15,461 nt of DNA, taken from the NCBI GenBank assembly GCA_964603125.1, contig CAZRUA010000086.1:1-15461 (forward strand). Direction: 5' to 3'. The stretch is from CAZRUA01 sp964603125 (GTDB lineage Bacteria; Bacteroidota; Bacteroidia; B-17B0; Aurantibacillaceae). A program made the translations under genes and the position numbers. Position 1 is the stretch's first letter, and every line of letters begins with the position of its first letter. Shown here piece after piece: positions 6,926 to 13,748 of this stretch. Below the pieces are notes generated by a model. The model ran no database searches, had not been told where the DNA came from, and worked only from the letters and a program-made list of their open reading frames with translations.

Positions 6926-7109
6926 AGCTAACAATTTGCAACTAGAACTTGTGTGGTTTTGAAACCATTGTCTACCGAAGGTTTTTAGCGGCGGCGAATA
7001 AAGATACTATGTTTCTAGGCGTTTGCAAAATGAAAATACGTTTCGCGGAGCGACTGCTTTTGCAAACGCTTTGTTGTCTGCCAAACTGTTTGCTTAGCGT
7101 GTGTTAGTG
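6926..7109. repeat. attC-like element 4 with a strong internal hairpin
   Basis: The left core is AGCTAAC (6926-6932) and the right core is GTTAGTG (7103-7109). Inside, GCGTTTGCAAAA (7019-7030) and TTTTGCAAACGC (7058-7069) form a perfect 12-bp stem. It is extended by one A-T and one G-T pair. The 27-nt loop contains a nested TCGC-GGA-GCGA hairpin. A smaller dyad (GGTTT-TG-AAACC, 6955-6966) lies near the left core. The element fills almost the whole gap between the unknown 248-aa gene and the J-domain-like gene. The stop codon of the latter (7104-7106) is formed by the right core itself. Confidence 0.6.
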
Positions 7110-7976
7110 GTAGTTTTTTATTTCATAAGTATCACTCAATGTATGACTAGGTAATTTCTCAATCACCTTATTTTTTTCGCATCTTGCAATAATTAATTCT
7201 GCTGTGTTCTGGGCTATTTCAAGAGTAATCATATTGGAACCGAAAAACCTATTTATAATCAATCCTATTACCTGATGTCTCTCTTCAAACCCATTTTTGT
7301 CACTATTTCTAAAAATGAAACGTGTCAACTTATCTTTAGTAAAAATGTTTTCTGAACATTCCTTTCGAACGAAGTCTTCAAATATTTTGTTCTGTACTGA
7401 GTCCACTTTCAATAACGCTAATTTCCTTTTTTCTTTTTCTTCGTTTGAATAGGCAATAATCCAAAGAAATCCAGAATAGATTAAAAACGATAACCAAATA
7501 AGAGCAAAGGTATTGCTTTCAGGATTAATGAAGTGAGATAAAAAAGGATTATCTTTTATTTGATTTGGAAAAAGAAACAAAAAAGTGATTACTGCAGTAA
7601 TGGCTGTCAGAGAGACTTTAGGTATGAATAATTTTGATCGGAAATTTGAAATCGCAAAAGAGATTTTAGAATCAAGGTTTTGTTCAAGTGAATTCTGTTT
7701 GTTGGCTGGTATTAGTTCTGTAATGACTTTCATTAAGTCAGTCATTTTTTCTACAATAACAAGTGAATGATTGTGTTTGATACTATCAATATATTCGATT
7801 GCACTATTGGATTTATAATAAAGTTCTTTTAGATTTTCATTTTCAAATTCCCCGTTTGTTTTGTCTGGATGATTATTGATTCTTATTTTATTTATATGAT
7901 CTCTTATGAGTTCCAAATTGTCACTGTCAATTTGAAAGTCTTTTTTTATCTGGCTTATAGAAGTGTATTCTGTCAT
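7104..7976 (-). CDS. J-domain-like two-helix membrane protein
   Basis: This 290-aa protein has an N-terminal J-domain-like segment. A helix (LELIRDHINKIRINN) leads into His36-Pro37-Asp38-Lys39, then a second helix (LKELYYKSNSAIEYID), the layout of DnaJ-type co-chaperones that contact Hsp70. Two adjacent membrane segments follow, about residues 127-144 (SLTAITAVITFLFLFPN) and 162-183 (TFALIWLSFLIYSGFLWIIAY). A charged, helical C-terminal domain makes up the rest. The protein may recruit DnaK to the inner membrane, which is inference. I start at the ATG at 7974-7976. An upstream in-frame ATG at 8009 exists, but the added residues would be read through the TGCTAAC border core. The TAA stop overlaps the GTTAGTG core, so the cassette border supplies the stop. 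Confidence 0.7.
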   Translation of the reverse strand: MTEYTSISQIKKDFQIDSDNLELIRDHINKIRINNHPDKTNGEFENENLKELYYKSNSAIEYIDSIKHNHSLVIVEKMTDLMKVITELIPANKQNSLEQNLDSKISFAISNFRSKLFIPKVSLTAITAVITFLFLFPNQIKDNPFLSHFINPESNTFALIWLSFLIYSGFLWIIAYSNEEKEKRKLALLKVDSVQNKIFEDFVRKECSENIFTKDKLTRFIFRNSDKNGFEERHQVIGLIINRFFGSNMITLEIAQNTAELIIARCEKNKVIEKLPSHTLSDTYEIKNYH

Positions 7977-8158
7977 AAAATTACTGCTAACTTGTATATG
8001 GGCAAACATTTTATGCGCTTATCTTCCAATTATGGTTGTAGATACGCACATTTTGTTCCTATCGTAAATTTAGGTATTTATTGCAAATAATCAAATGGGT
8101 TATTGAGGCAAAACTTTTGGTTTAGTTTTACCTAACTCTTGTCATAGCACTAATTTAC
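7977..8158. other. right border of the cassette-like region
   Basis: TTACTGCTAAC (7981-7991) is the inverted counterpart of GTTAGTGGTAG (7103-7113), so the J-domain-like gene is bracketed like the others. Beyond it no matching GTTAG core or long palindrome is found before the YdeI-like gene (stop at 8159). I therefore place the right end of the cassette-like array here. The rest of this 182-nt gap is AT-rich and holds nothing further that I can support. No clean TAnnTTTG promoter is visible on the minus strand. Confidence 0.4.
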
Positions 8159-8737
8159 TCACTGCAGCTTTTCTCCTTTTGCTAGTTTTTCAATAATCTC
8201 TTTTGTGCGCTTTTCTTTTGTTTCTGGTTTTTTGGCTGTTTGCAATTTAAAGCCAATAGCAAAAAGATTGGTTTTATTAAGGGTTTTAAAAAACGCGTGA
8301 GCCTTTTTGTTTTTACTAAGTTCTTTTATAAAATCTTCGGGTATTGTCATTTTACTTGGCGAGTCGTATGCATTATCCCATCTACCATCTGCTTTGGCTT
8401 TTTCAATAGCTTTTAATCCTGCAGTTTTCATTCTCCCTTCTTTTATTAAGCGTTCAACATGCCCAATATTTATCTTCGACCAAATACTTCTGGGGCGTCG
8501 AGGACAAAATTTTTGTAACCAAGCTTCTGCATCAAATGTTTTTTTCTGACCATCAATCCAGCCATAGCAAAGAGCTACATCAAGCGCCTCGGCATAGTTT
8601 ACGGTCTTTTTCCCCGAATCTTTCTTAAATATCTTCAACCAAATCCCATCCGACTTGTCGTGATTCTTTTTAAGCCAAGTTTCAAATAGTTGTTGAGTCT
8701 TAAATTCTATTATTGGAATGGGAGTAGTACTCGTCAT
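8159..8737 (-). CDS. YdeI/OmpD-associated family protein
   Basis: This 192-aa cytoplasmic protein has the family hallmarks. These are FKTQQLFETWLKKNHDKSDGIWLKIFKK near the start, then VNYAEALDVALCYGWIDGQKK, then FCPRRPRSIWSKIN, and a C-terminal region with IPEDFIKELSKNKKAHAFFKTL and the basic tail KRTKEIIEKLAKGEKLQ. Family members are annotated as YdeI/OmpD-associated (OmdA-type), with proposed links to envelope or cationic-peptide stress. The biochemical role is not settled. Length is about normal for the family. It is followed by no other close gene; the VOC lipoprotein lies upstream, 90 nt to the right on the same strand. Confidence 0.9.
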   Translation of the reverse strand: MTSTTPIPIIEFKTQQLFETWLKKNHDKSDGIWLKIFKKDSGKKTVNYAEALDVALCYGWIDGQKKTFDAEAWLQKFCPRRPRSIWSKINIGHVERLIKEGRMKTAGLKAIEKAKADGRWDNAYDSPSKMTIPEDFIKELSKNKKAHAFFKTLNKTNLFAIGFKLQTAKKPETKEKRTKEIIEKLAKGEKLQ

Positions 8738-8827
8738 GTTGCTCTAATCTGTTATATTATTTTCTGTTTACTTGTCAATATTATCTAAGCACGCATTGTT
8801 CTATATTGTATTTTTTAGCAAATGACT

Positions 8828-9433
8828 TTACTTAAGTTCAGATAAAATAATTTTTTTCTGTTTCAAGGTGTTTTTCATTGCTTTGTCTCTAATTTTCGAG
8901 TCGGGGTTATTTATAAGCTCAAAATATTCAACAGGAACTACTTGCCACGATAAGCCATATTTATCTTTACACCAACCACAAGAGCTCTCTTGTCCGCCAT
9001 TAGTGGTTAATGCATTCCAATAATAATCAACTTCAGCTTGGTCTTTGCAATTAATCACAAATGAAACCGATTCGTTAAATTTAAAAAATGGTCCTGCAGC
9101 TAAAATGTTAAAATCCATTCCGTTCATTTCTACAATGGCAGTTTCAAAATCTCCTCCTCCTGCTTCTGGTGGATTTTTGTATTTGTGATGCTCTTTAAGT
9201 TTACCGTCTTTAAAAATAGAAAGGTAGTAATCTGCCACAGCTTTAGCATCTGTGGTTTCAACCCATAATGAGGGTGTTATTTTTTGAGTTATCTCGTTTT
9301 TAACGGTTTTACTGCTGTCAGTTGCGGCTAAGTTTGGGGTAGTTGGCTTGTTAATATTATCCACTTTATTTGAATTTGAACATGAGCTGGCTAAACCAAT
9401 AGCGATTGTTGTAAGTAATAGTAATTTGTTCAT
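8828..9433 (-). CDS. VOC/PhnB-like domain lipoprotein
   Basis: This 201-aa protein has a lipoprotein signal (MNKLLLLTTIAIGLASSC, Cys18) and a low-complexity linker of about 30 residues. A PhnB-type VOC domain (3-demethylubiquinone methyltransferase-like family, PF06983) follows. Evidence for the domain is QKITPSLWVETTDAKAVADYYLSIF, GGGDFETAIVEMNGMDFNILAAGP, FKFNESVSFVINCKDQAEVDYYWNALT and the signature GWCKDKYGLSWQVVP. Most members of this group are cytoplasmic, so the lipid anchor is unusual and puts the domain outside the inner membrane. The ligand is unknown. The start ATG at 9433 fits the signal peptide exactly. It is next to another small-molecule-binding-fold gene (SRPBCC) but 125 nt apart. 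Confidence 0.88.
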   Translation of the reverse strand: MNKLLLLTTIAIGLASSCSNSNKVDNINKPTTPNLAATDSSKTVKNEITQKITPSLWVETTDAKAVADYYLSIFKDGKLKEHHKYKNPPEAGGGDFETAIVEMNGMDFNILAAGPFFKFNESVSFVINCKDQAEVDYYWNALTTNGGQESSCGWCKDKYGLSWQVVPVEYFELINNPDSKIRDKAMKNTLKQKKIILSELK

Positions 9434-9558
9434 GGTCTGATTGAATATTGGTATTAAAGGTTTTTATTTCAGTAAATAAAAATGTTTTCTCATTTCTATG
9501 AATGGGTACATTTAGTTTTTATGATGTTTTTAGTTTTGTATATAAGTCTGTATAGTCT

Positions 9559-10005
9559 TTATGCATCCGGAATATTAGGTTCCACCAAGCGTTTTAGTTT
9601 ATCCAAACTTTCTTGCCAACCTAAATAACACATTTCGGTTGGTATTGCATTTGGTATTCCTTCTTGTGTTGCAATAAGTTCGGTACCACACAATACCTTT
9701 TTTAGTTCAATAGTAGTAATCATTTCTCCTGGCAAATTAGGGTCGTCAAATTTGTCGGTGTATTTTAATTTTTCGTTGGGTACAATTTCTAAATATTCGC
9801 CACCAAATGAGTGTCCGTTACCTGTTGTAAAATTCGTGAAAGTCATTTTATACGTGCCGCCAACTTTTACATCCATGCTATGCACTTTGCAAATAAAGCC
9901 ATAAGGTGGAAGCCAAGAAGCCATTGCATCAGCATCAGTAAATGCTTTATAAACTTTTTCTACTGGTGCAGTAAAAACGCGGTGTAGTTTTACGGTGTTT
10001 GCCAT
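9559..10005 (-). CDS. SRPBCC family protein (AHSA1-like)
   Basis: This 148-aa cytoplasmic protein has a typical START-like opening, LHRVFTAPVEKVYKAFTDADAMASWLPPYGF. The middle strands are VKVGGTYKMTFTNFTTGNGHSFGGEYLEIVPNEKLKYTDKF, and the C-terminal helix is GWQESLDKLKRLVEPN. This is the AHSA1 (activator of Hsp90 ATPase homologue 1-like) branch of the SRPBCC superfamily, which holds hydrophobic ligands in a deep pocket. The specific role is unknown. It has complete family length. A TAAATTTG (plus-strand 10020-10027) resembles a -7 box upstream of the start, but no TTTG is found at the matching -33 distance. Confidence 0.9.
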   Translation of the reverse strand: MANTVKLHRVFTAPVEKVYKAFTDADAMASWLPPYGFICKVHSMDVKVGGTYKMTFTNFTTGNGHSFGGEYLEIVPNEKLKYTDKFDDPNLPGEMITTIELKKVLCGTELIATQEGIPNAIPTEMCYLGWQESLDKLKRLVEPNIPDA

Positions 10006-10167
10006 ATTTTATTTTTTATCAAATTTAAAATTTTTATTGAATATGGGTTGTTTGTTTGTTTATTAATGCTTGTAGATTAAAGTACAAGATTAATAATTCT
10101 AAAATCTAGTTTTATGAATTTCTTCGAGTCCTTGTGTAAGACTAAAGTTTTGTATTGAGGTTAGTTT

Positions 10168-11205
10168 TTAATTGTATGTATAACACCATTCTGAATCTTT
10201 TTTAGAACCAGCAAACACTTCTTTTTTGATTAAATTCCCTTTATTATCTAGTGTATATATAATGCATTGGCTAACTTTATTCGGAGAGTAATATGTTTTC
10301 TCACTTATTAAATTACCTTTCAAATCATATTCATAAGTCCATTTTTGAAATCGTGGTGGACCTGAATAACCGCAAAACTTATTGGTTTTTTTCCTTCTTT
10401 TTATTCTTGTTCTTGCGTCATAGATTAATTCGGTGATTAAACCTAGCTCATTCGTTTTTTTTGTAACTACTGAATTCAGTTTATCTCCAGCGTATATTTG
10501 CTTAACACTACAATTTAAGCTTGATTTTGAATAGTCAATTGTTTGCTTCCAGCCGAAAGCGTGCTCCTTGTATTCAGTAAAGTATCTTCTGCCCAATTCA
10601 TCATATTTATGAAAATAACTGTATGCAACACTATCATTTGTTTTTTTTGTAACCTCTGAAACAAGTTGGTTAAGAGAGTCGTAAGTGAATTCAGTTACTA
10701 TTTCTTTGGTTCCTGTTGGACCAAAATGTTGTATGCTCGATACTAAGTTATTGGCTGTATAAGTGTACGTTTTGCTTGGTGCATAGTTTTGGCCGAAGAA
10801 AGAGGTTTGTTTGATTAATTTGTTTCCATTATAAATATTTTCATACGTTTTATTAAGCACGCCATTTTTATCAGCATACCAATTTTCAGACATTTTTCCG
10901 TTTGGAGCTATTTTAAATTTTGATACTGATCCCGTTCCGTAAATATCAAATGACTTAGCTTCAATTAATGCTCCTGAGGTATCGAAGTAGTATTCGGACA
11001 TGATTTGTGCAGAATCCACATATTTTTTATCGGTACGATACTCTTTTACTTGCTTTATGTTATTTGCTTTAATACGTTTCTGTGAAAAAAATAAGGTGTC
11101 GCTTTCTGAGAAGTACCAGTTATTTGAAGTAAGATGCTCATCGACTTGAGAATTGATTTTCAAGTTTAAAAACAAAAGGCATACTAATAGAAAAGTAATT
11201 CTCAT
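10168..11205 (-). CDS. secreted protein with YD/RHS-like repeats
   Basis: This 345-aa protein has a signal peptide (MRITFLLVCLLFLNLKINSQ). The mature part is built of short repeated strands of the YD/wall-associated type: SEYYFDTSGALIEAKSF, KTYTYTANNLVSSIQHF, TEFTYDSLNQLVSEVTK, YFHKYDELGRRYFTEYK and WTYEYDLKGNLISEKTYY. A further repeat, IYTLDNKGNLIKKEVF, completes the set. Such repeats form beta-sheet shells in RHS proteins, but here there is no toxin domain or RHS core motif, so this is a small free-standing repeat protein, probably periplasmic or surface-exposed. It has its own near-perfect promoter at 11294-11324. The ATG at 11205 agrees with the signal peptide. Confidence 0.8.
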   Translation of the reverse strand: MRITFLLVCLLFLNLKINSQVDEHLTSNNWYFSESDTLFFSQKRIKANNIKQVKEYRTDKKYVDSAQIMSEYYFDTSGALIEAKSFDIYGTGSVSKFKIAPNGKMSENWYADKNGVLNKTYENIYNGNKLIKQTSFFGQNYAPSKTYTYTANNLVSSIQHFGPTGTKEIVTEFTYDSLNQLVSEVTKKTNDSVAYSYFHKYDELGRRYFTEYKEHAFGWKQTIDYSKSSLNCSVKQIYAGDKLNSVVTKKTNELGLITELIYDARTRIKRRKKTNKFCGYSGPPRFQKWTYEYDLKGNLISEKTYYSPNKVSQCIIYTLDNKGNLIKKEVFAGSKKDSEWCYTYN

Positions 11206-11293
11206 TTTAGGTTTTGATACTAGAGGAAACTTATAATACTTGTTTTAGTTAAAGAGTAAACATCTGTTAATTTTTTAAGGAAATTACCTATAA

Positions 11294-11324
11294 CAAATGT
11301 AATTTTTTTGAGTGCAAAAGCAAA
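11294..11324 (-). promoter_or_regulatory. Bacteroidota-type promoter (-33 TTTG, -7 TACATTTG)
   Basis: Read on the minus strand, TTTG (plus-strand CAAA 11321-11324) is followed after exactly 19 nt by TACATTTG (plus-strand CAAATGTA 11294-11301). This matches the established Bacteroidota primary sigma consensus TTTG-N19-TAnnTTTG. It lies about 90 nt upstream of the ATG of the YD-repeat gene at 11205, so a 5' leader of roughly 80 nt is predicted. It is the clearest promoter found in this window. Confidence 0.65.
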
Positions 11325-11365
11325 GAGCTAAGCCTTTTTCATTTAATGAAAGAATTTAAATTTTA

Positions 11366-11791
11366 TTAATCATTCAGCGAATTTATTCCTTGTTCCTTTA
11401 GTTTAGCTAAAGCATCTTTCATTGCTTGCACTTGATCAATGGGGTGTCCTTGCCAAACTGTTATTTCGCCTACAACTTTAAACGGATGAGTTGAGCGATA
11501 AGATTTTGTGGGATTGCCAGGGAATTTTTTATCTGTTAAATCAGGATCATCTTCAATATCGCCTGTGGGTTCAACTAAATAAATACGTTCTCGTCCTTCG
11601 CCTATTGCTAATTCAGCGCCCCAAATGGCAGCGTCTAAAGTAGCAGTTAAGAAAACGTATTTAGCATTTTTTCTCTCTCCATAGTTTGAGTTATTGCCAA
11701 TTTGAATCAAGTCTCCCAATTTAAGGTCTGCTTTTGTGCCATGAAAGTAAGTTTGTGCAAATGGAGTGGGGGTGCTTTTGTTTTGTTCCAT
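11366..11791 (-). CDS. arr: rifampin ADP-ribosyltransferase (Arr)
   Basis: This 141-aa protein matches the Arr family over its full length. It would use NAD+ to ADP-ribosylate rifamycins and inactivate them in the cytoplasm. Recognisable blocks are TYFHGTKADLKLGDLI (with the conserved His17), the segment TLDAAIWGAELAIGEGRERIY, LVEPTGDIEDDPDLTDKKFPGNPTKSYRS (with the acidic pair Asp81-Asp82) and the ending VVGEITVWQGHP. The position that aligns by eye with the third catalytic residue of characterised Arr (Tyr49 in the mycobacterial enzyme) is Phe47 here (KYVFLTATLD), which may lower or alter activity. It lies 24 nt after the lipoprotein gene's stop in an operon, with no cassette-type cores beside it. 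Confidence 0.92.
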   Translation of the reverse strand: MEQNKSTPTPFAQTYFHGTKADLKLGDLIQIGNNSNYGERKNAKYVFLTATLDAAIWGAELAIGEGRERIYLVEPTGDIEDDPDLTDKKFPGNPTKSYRSTHPFKVVGEITVWQGHPIDQVQAMKDALAKLKEQGINSLND

Positions 11792-11815
11792 GTATTTTAA
11801 TAGGTTAAGATAAGT

Positions 11816-12403
11816 CTAATTTTTTAGATGCAAAATTCTACCGCAGGGTAACACTAATGTGTCGTTTAGTTTTAGTTGAACGGATAGAGTTTCCGAATTT
11901 TCTTTCGATAGCAATAGTTTAGTTCCAAAGGCAGTAGTTGGATTGGGGCATTTAGTATTAGTAAGTAAACCAAAGGTTAAAACACATTTTTCGCTTGGAC
12001 TTATTTTTTTACTGAGATGTTCAGCTTTGTTTGTGTCGAAGTCTAAAAACTGTTTTAGTCCCACAGGCATAGTAGCGTCAAAGTGTTGCGCTTTAGGTGT
12101 TAAGTGACGGGGTAATAAAAAAACTTTTGAATGGCAACTATCACCTAAACCCTTTTGTAAATTGGGTAAACCTATTTCGAGTTGAATGGGAAATGTTGTG
12201 TCGTTTGTTATGGTTATGGTGTTATAGGTGTATAGATATTCTGTTTTAGTACTGTCAAAATACTGAAATCCTTGTCTCGGACCATTTTGAATAGCTAAGC
12301 CGAATTGTTTTTCTTCGGTTGCGTTTTGTTGTTTAAGCGAATTACCAGCGCAACCCAAAAGGCTAATTAAAAGTATTAGGTGTAATAGCTGTTTGGGTTT
12401 CAT
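11816..12403 (-). CDS. lipoprotein of unknown function
   Basis: This 195-aa protein has a classical lipobox: MKPKQLLHLILLISLLGC, with Cys18 as the lipidation site. The mature part looks all-beta, with a TEYLYTYNTITITNDTTFPIQLEIGLPN stretch typical of an immunoglobulin-like or late-embryogenesis-like strand pattern. It contains Cys residues near GDSCHSKVF, SEKCVLTFGLL, NTKCPNP and VLPCGRI that could form two disulphides. I do not recognise a family. It is the middle gene of a tight three-gene run, 24 nt from the outer-membrane barrel gene upstream and 24 nt from arr downstream. A surface or periplasmic partner role with the barrel is possible but only inferred. Confidence 0.75.
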   Translation of the reverse strand: MKPKQLLHLILLISLLGCAGNSLKQQNATEEKQFGLAIQNGPRQGFQYFDSTKTEYLYTYNTITITNDTTFPIQLEIGLPNLQKGLGDSCHSKVFLLPRHLTPKAQHFDATMPVGLKQFLDFDTNKAEHLSKKISPSEKCVLTFGLLTNTKCPNPTTAFGTKLLLSKENSETLSVQLKLNDTLVLPCGRILHLKN

Positions 12404-12427
12404 GTGTTTTGTGTTGAATAAGATTCG

Positions 12428-13147
12428 TTATTTTTTTGATTTTTTTCTGCCAATTTTTTTTGATCTTCTAGCTTTTGTTTGTGGTTTAAAGCAAATATTA
12501 AGACCAGCTTCAAAAAACCACTTTTTGCAAGTAAAGGTTTTGTTTATTGGCATTTCTGTGGGTTTGTAGGTGTAATTAGTTTGTCCTGCTGTGTCGATTT
12601 TAACTGAACCATTACTAAATCCTATAATGTTTGATAAATAGGGATTAAGGTAGAAATTTGAATTTTTGATTCTAAAATTATTACCAACAGTTATTCTAAT
12701 TGCATTTGTTTGCGCTGCTTCTGTTTGATAGTAATATTGGTATTCATATTCCGAAAGTTCTATACTCAATTTCTTATTATTAAAATGCGAATCTCTATAC
12801 ATATAACCTAAACCCAAATAAGTTCCGTTTTCAAATGTGTAGTTTATATCAGCGAAAACATCATATCCTTTTGAAGGTCCAGTGTTAAACATCCAGTATG
12901 ACATGCGGTCGCCGAGGTCATCTCCGTATATCATTCGCCCTGTCCAAAAATAGGTAAAACCAGTGTTTAAAGATAAGTTTGGTATGAAAAAGTATTCGGC
13001 AGAAAATGATGGTTGTAAGAAAAATGCTCTGCAACTTGTTTTTAAAAATATTCTTTGATTCTGTTCAGTTTGAGTAGTGTCCTCTTTTGTTGCTGACAAA
13101 AGCATATTTCCGCTGACTAAAAATAAGATGATGAGAATCTTTTTCAT
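12428..13147 (-). CDS. outer-membrane beta-barrel protein
   Basis: This 239-aa protein has a signal peptide (MKKILIILFLVSGNMLLSA) and alternating amphipathic strands rich in Tyr, Phe and Gly (SFSAEYFFIPNLSLNTGFTYFW, GYDVFADINYTFENGTYLGLGYMYRD, TNAIRITVGNNFRI, KKWFFEAGLNICF). This is the pattern of a small eight- to ten-strand OMP_b-brl barrel. The final barrel strand ends INICF-like, and then an extra 15-residue, strongly basic tail follows (TKARRSKKIGRKKSKK), which is odd because barrel proteins normally end at the last strand. I choose the ATG at 13145-13147; an in-frame TTG at 13159 would add four residues (MIHK) before the same signal peptide. It is the first gene of the run with the lipoprotein and arr. 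Confidence 0.8.
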   Translation of the reverse strand: MKKILIILFLVSGNMLLSATKEDTTQTEQNQRIFLKTSCRAFFLQPSFSAEYFFIPNLSLNTGFTYFWTGRMIYGDDLGDRMSYWMFNTGPSKGYDVFADINYTFENGTYLGLGYMYRDSHFNNKKLSIELSEYEYQYYYQTEAAQTNAIRITVGNNFRIKNSNFYLNPYLSNIIGFSNGSVKIDTAGQTNYTYKPTEMPINKTFTCKKWFFEAGLNICFKPQTKARRSKKIGRKKSKK

Positions 13148-13359
13148 TTTATGTATCAAGTTTTTTCAGCTTGGTTTTACTAGAAGGCAAAATGTATAAT
13201 TGCTTTGGAATTATTTTTCTGCTTATTATTTAAATGCCAGTATCTCTTAAAAAATCTAAAGTATGTTAATCAGCCTAACAAAGATAAAGTTTTTGTATGA
13301 AATGCAAAGTTCCAATATGTTGCAGAGTAATTGCCATCAAATTTTATTTAAGACTAAAT

Positions 13360-13746
13360 TCAGGGAATCGATTTAAATCGGAATCCTTGTTTTAGAACTA
13401 AAGCACAAATTGAAATTATTGATATTAAGTTAAGGCAATTCTGAATTATAAAAAATATTGAATAGCCGCCTCTACCATCTTTATAATATTGAAGCCAATA
13501 ATTGATTTCAGTGCAAGTAACTACTACAACAAAAAGGGAAATTAGAAGGTATGGCACAATTGTCCAATAATTGTGTTTTTTTATAATTAAACTAACCAAC
13601 GCTAAACAAACACCGCAAATTGTGCCTGCTAGAATAATTTTATCTGTTGCACTTATATTGTTTGCATAAGAAAATGAAACGGCGAAAGTTTGTATAATAC
13701 AACTAAACAAAAACAAAGCTAAGGTTATAATACTGAGAGTTTTCAT
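13360..13746 (-). CDS. small four-helix membrane protein
   Basis: This 128-aa integral membrane protein has four hydrophobic segments at about residues 5-27 (SIITLALFLFSCIIQTFAVSFSY), 37-55 (IILAGTICGVCLALVSLII), 64-82 (IVPYLLISLFVVVVTCTEI) and 100-120 (FIIQNCLNLISIISICALVL), joined by short loops. No family is recognised. Its ATG (13744-13746) lies 2 nt after the stop of the upstream gene, so the pair is almost certainly translationally linked. The 212-nt gap to its left (13148-13359) holds the leader of the outer-membrane barrel operon and no further gene that I can support. Confidence 0.7.
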   Translation of the reverse strand: MKTLSIITLALFLFSCIIQTFAVSFSYANNISATDKIILAGTICGVCLALVSLIIKKHNYWTIVPYLLISLFVVVVTCTEINYWLQYYKDGRGGYSIFFIIQNCLNLISIISICALVLKQGFRFKSIP

Positions 13747-13748
13747 GG

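Noticed and set aside
7019..7069. 12-bp hairpin as a rho-independent terminator
   Set aside because: The loop is 27 nt and no T-tract follows on either strand; its position between border cores suggests another role.
7977..8009. Upstream start of the J-domain-like gene
   Set aside because: The extra 11 residues cross the TGCTAAC border core and add nothing recognisable.
11366..11791. arr as an integron cassette
   Set aside because: No TAAC/GTTA cores or palindromes lie beside it; 24-nt spacing to the preceding gene shows an ordinary operon.
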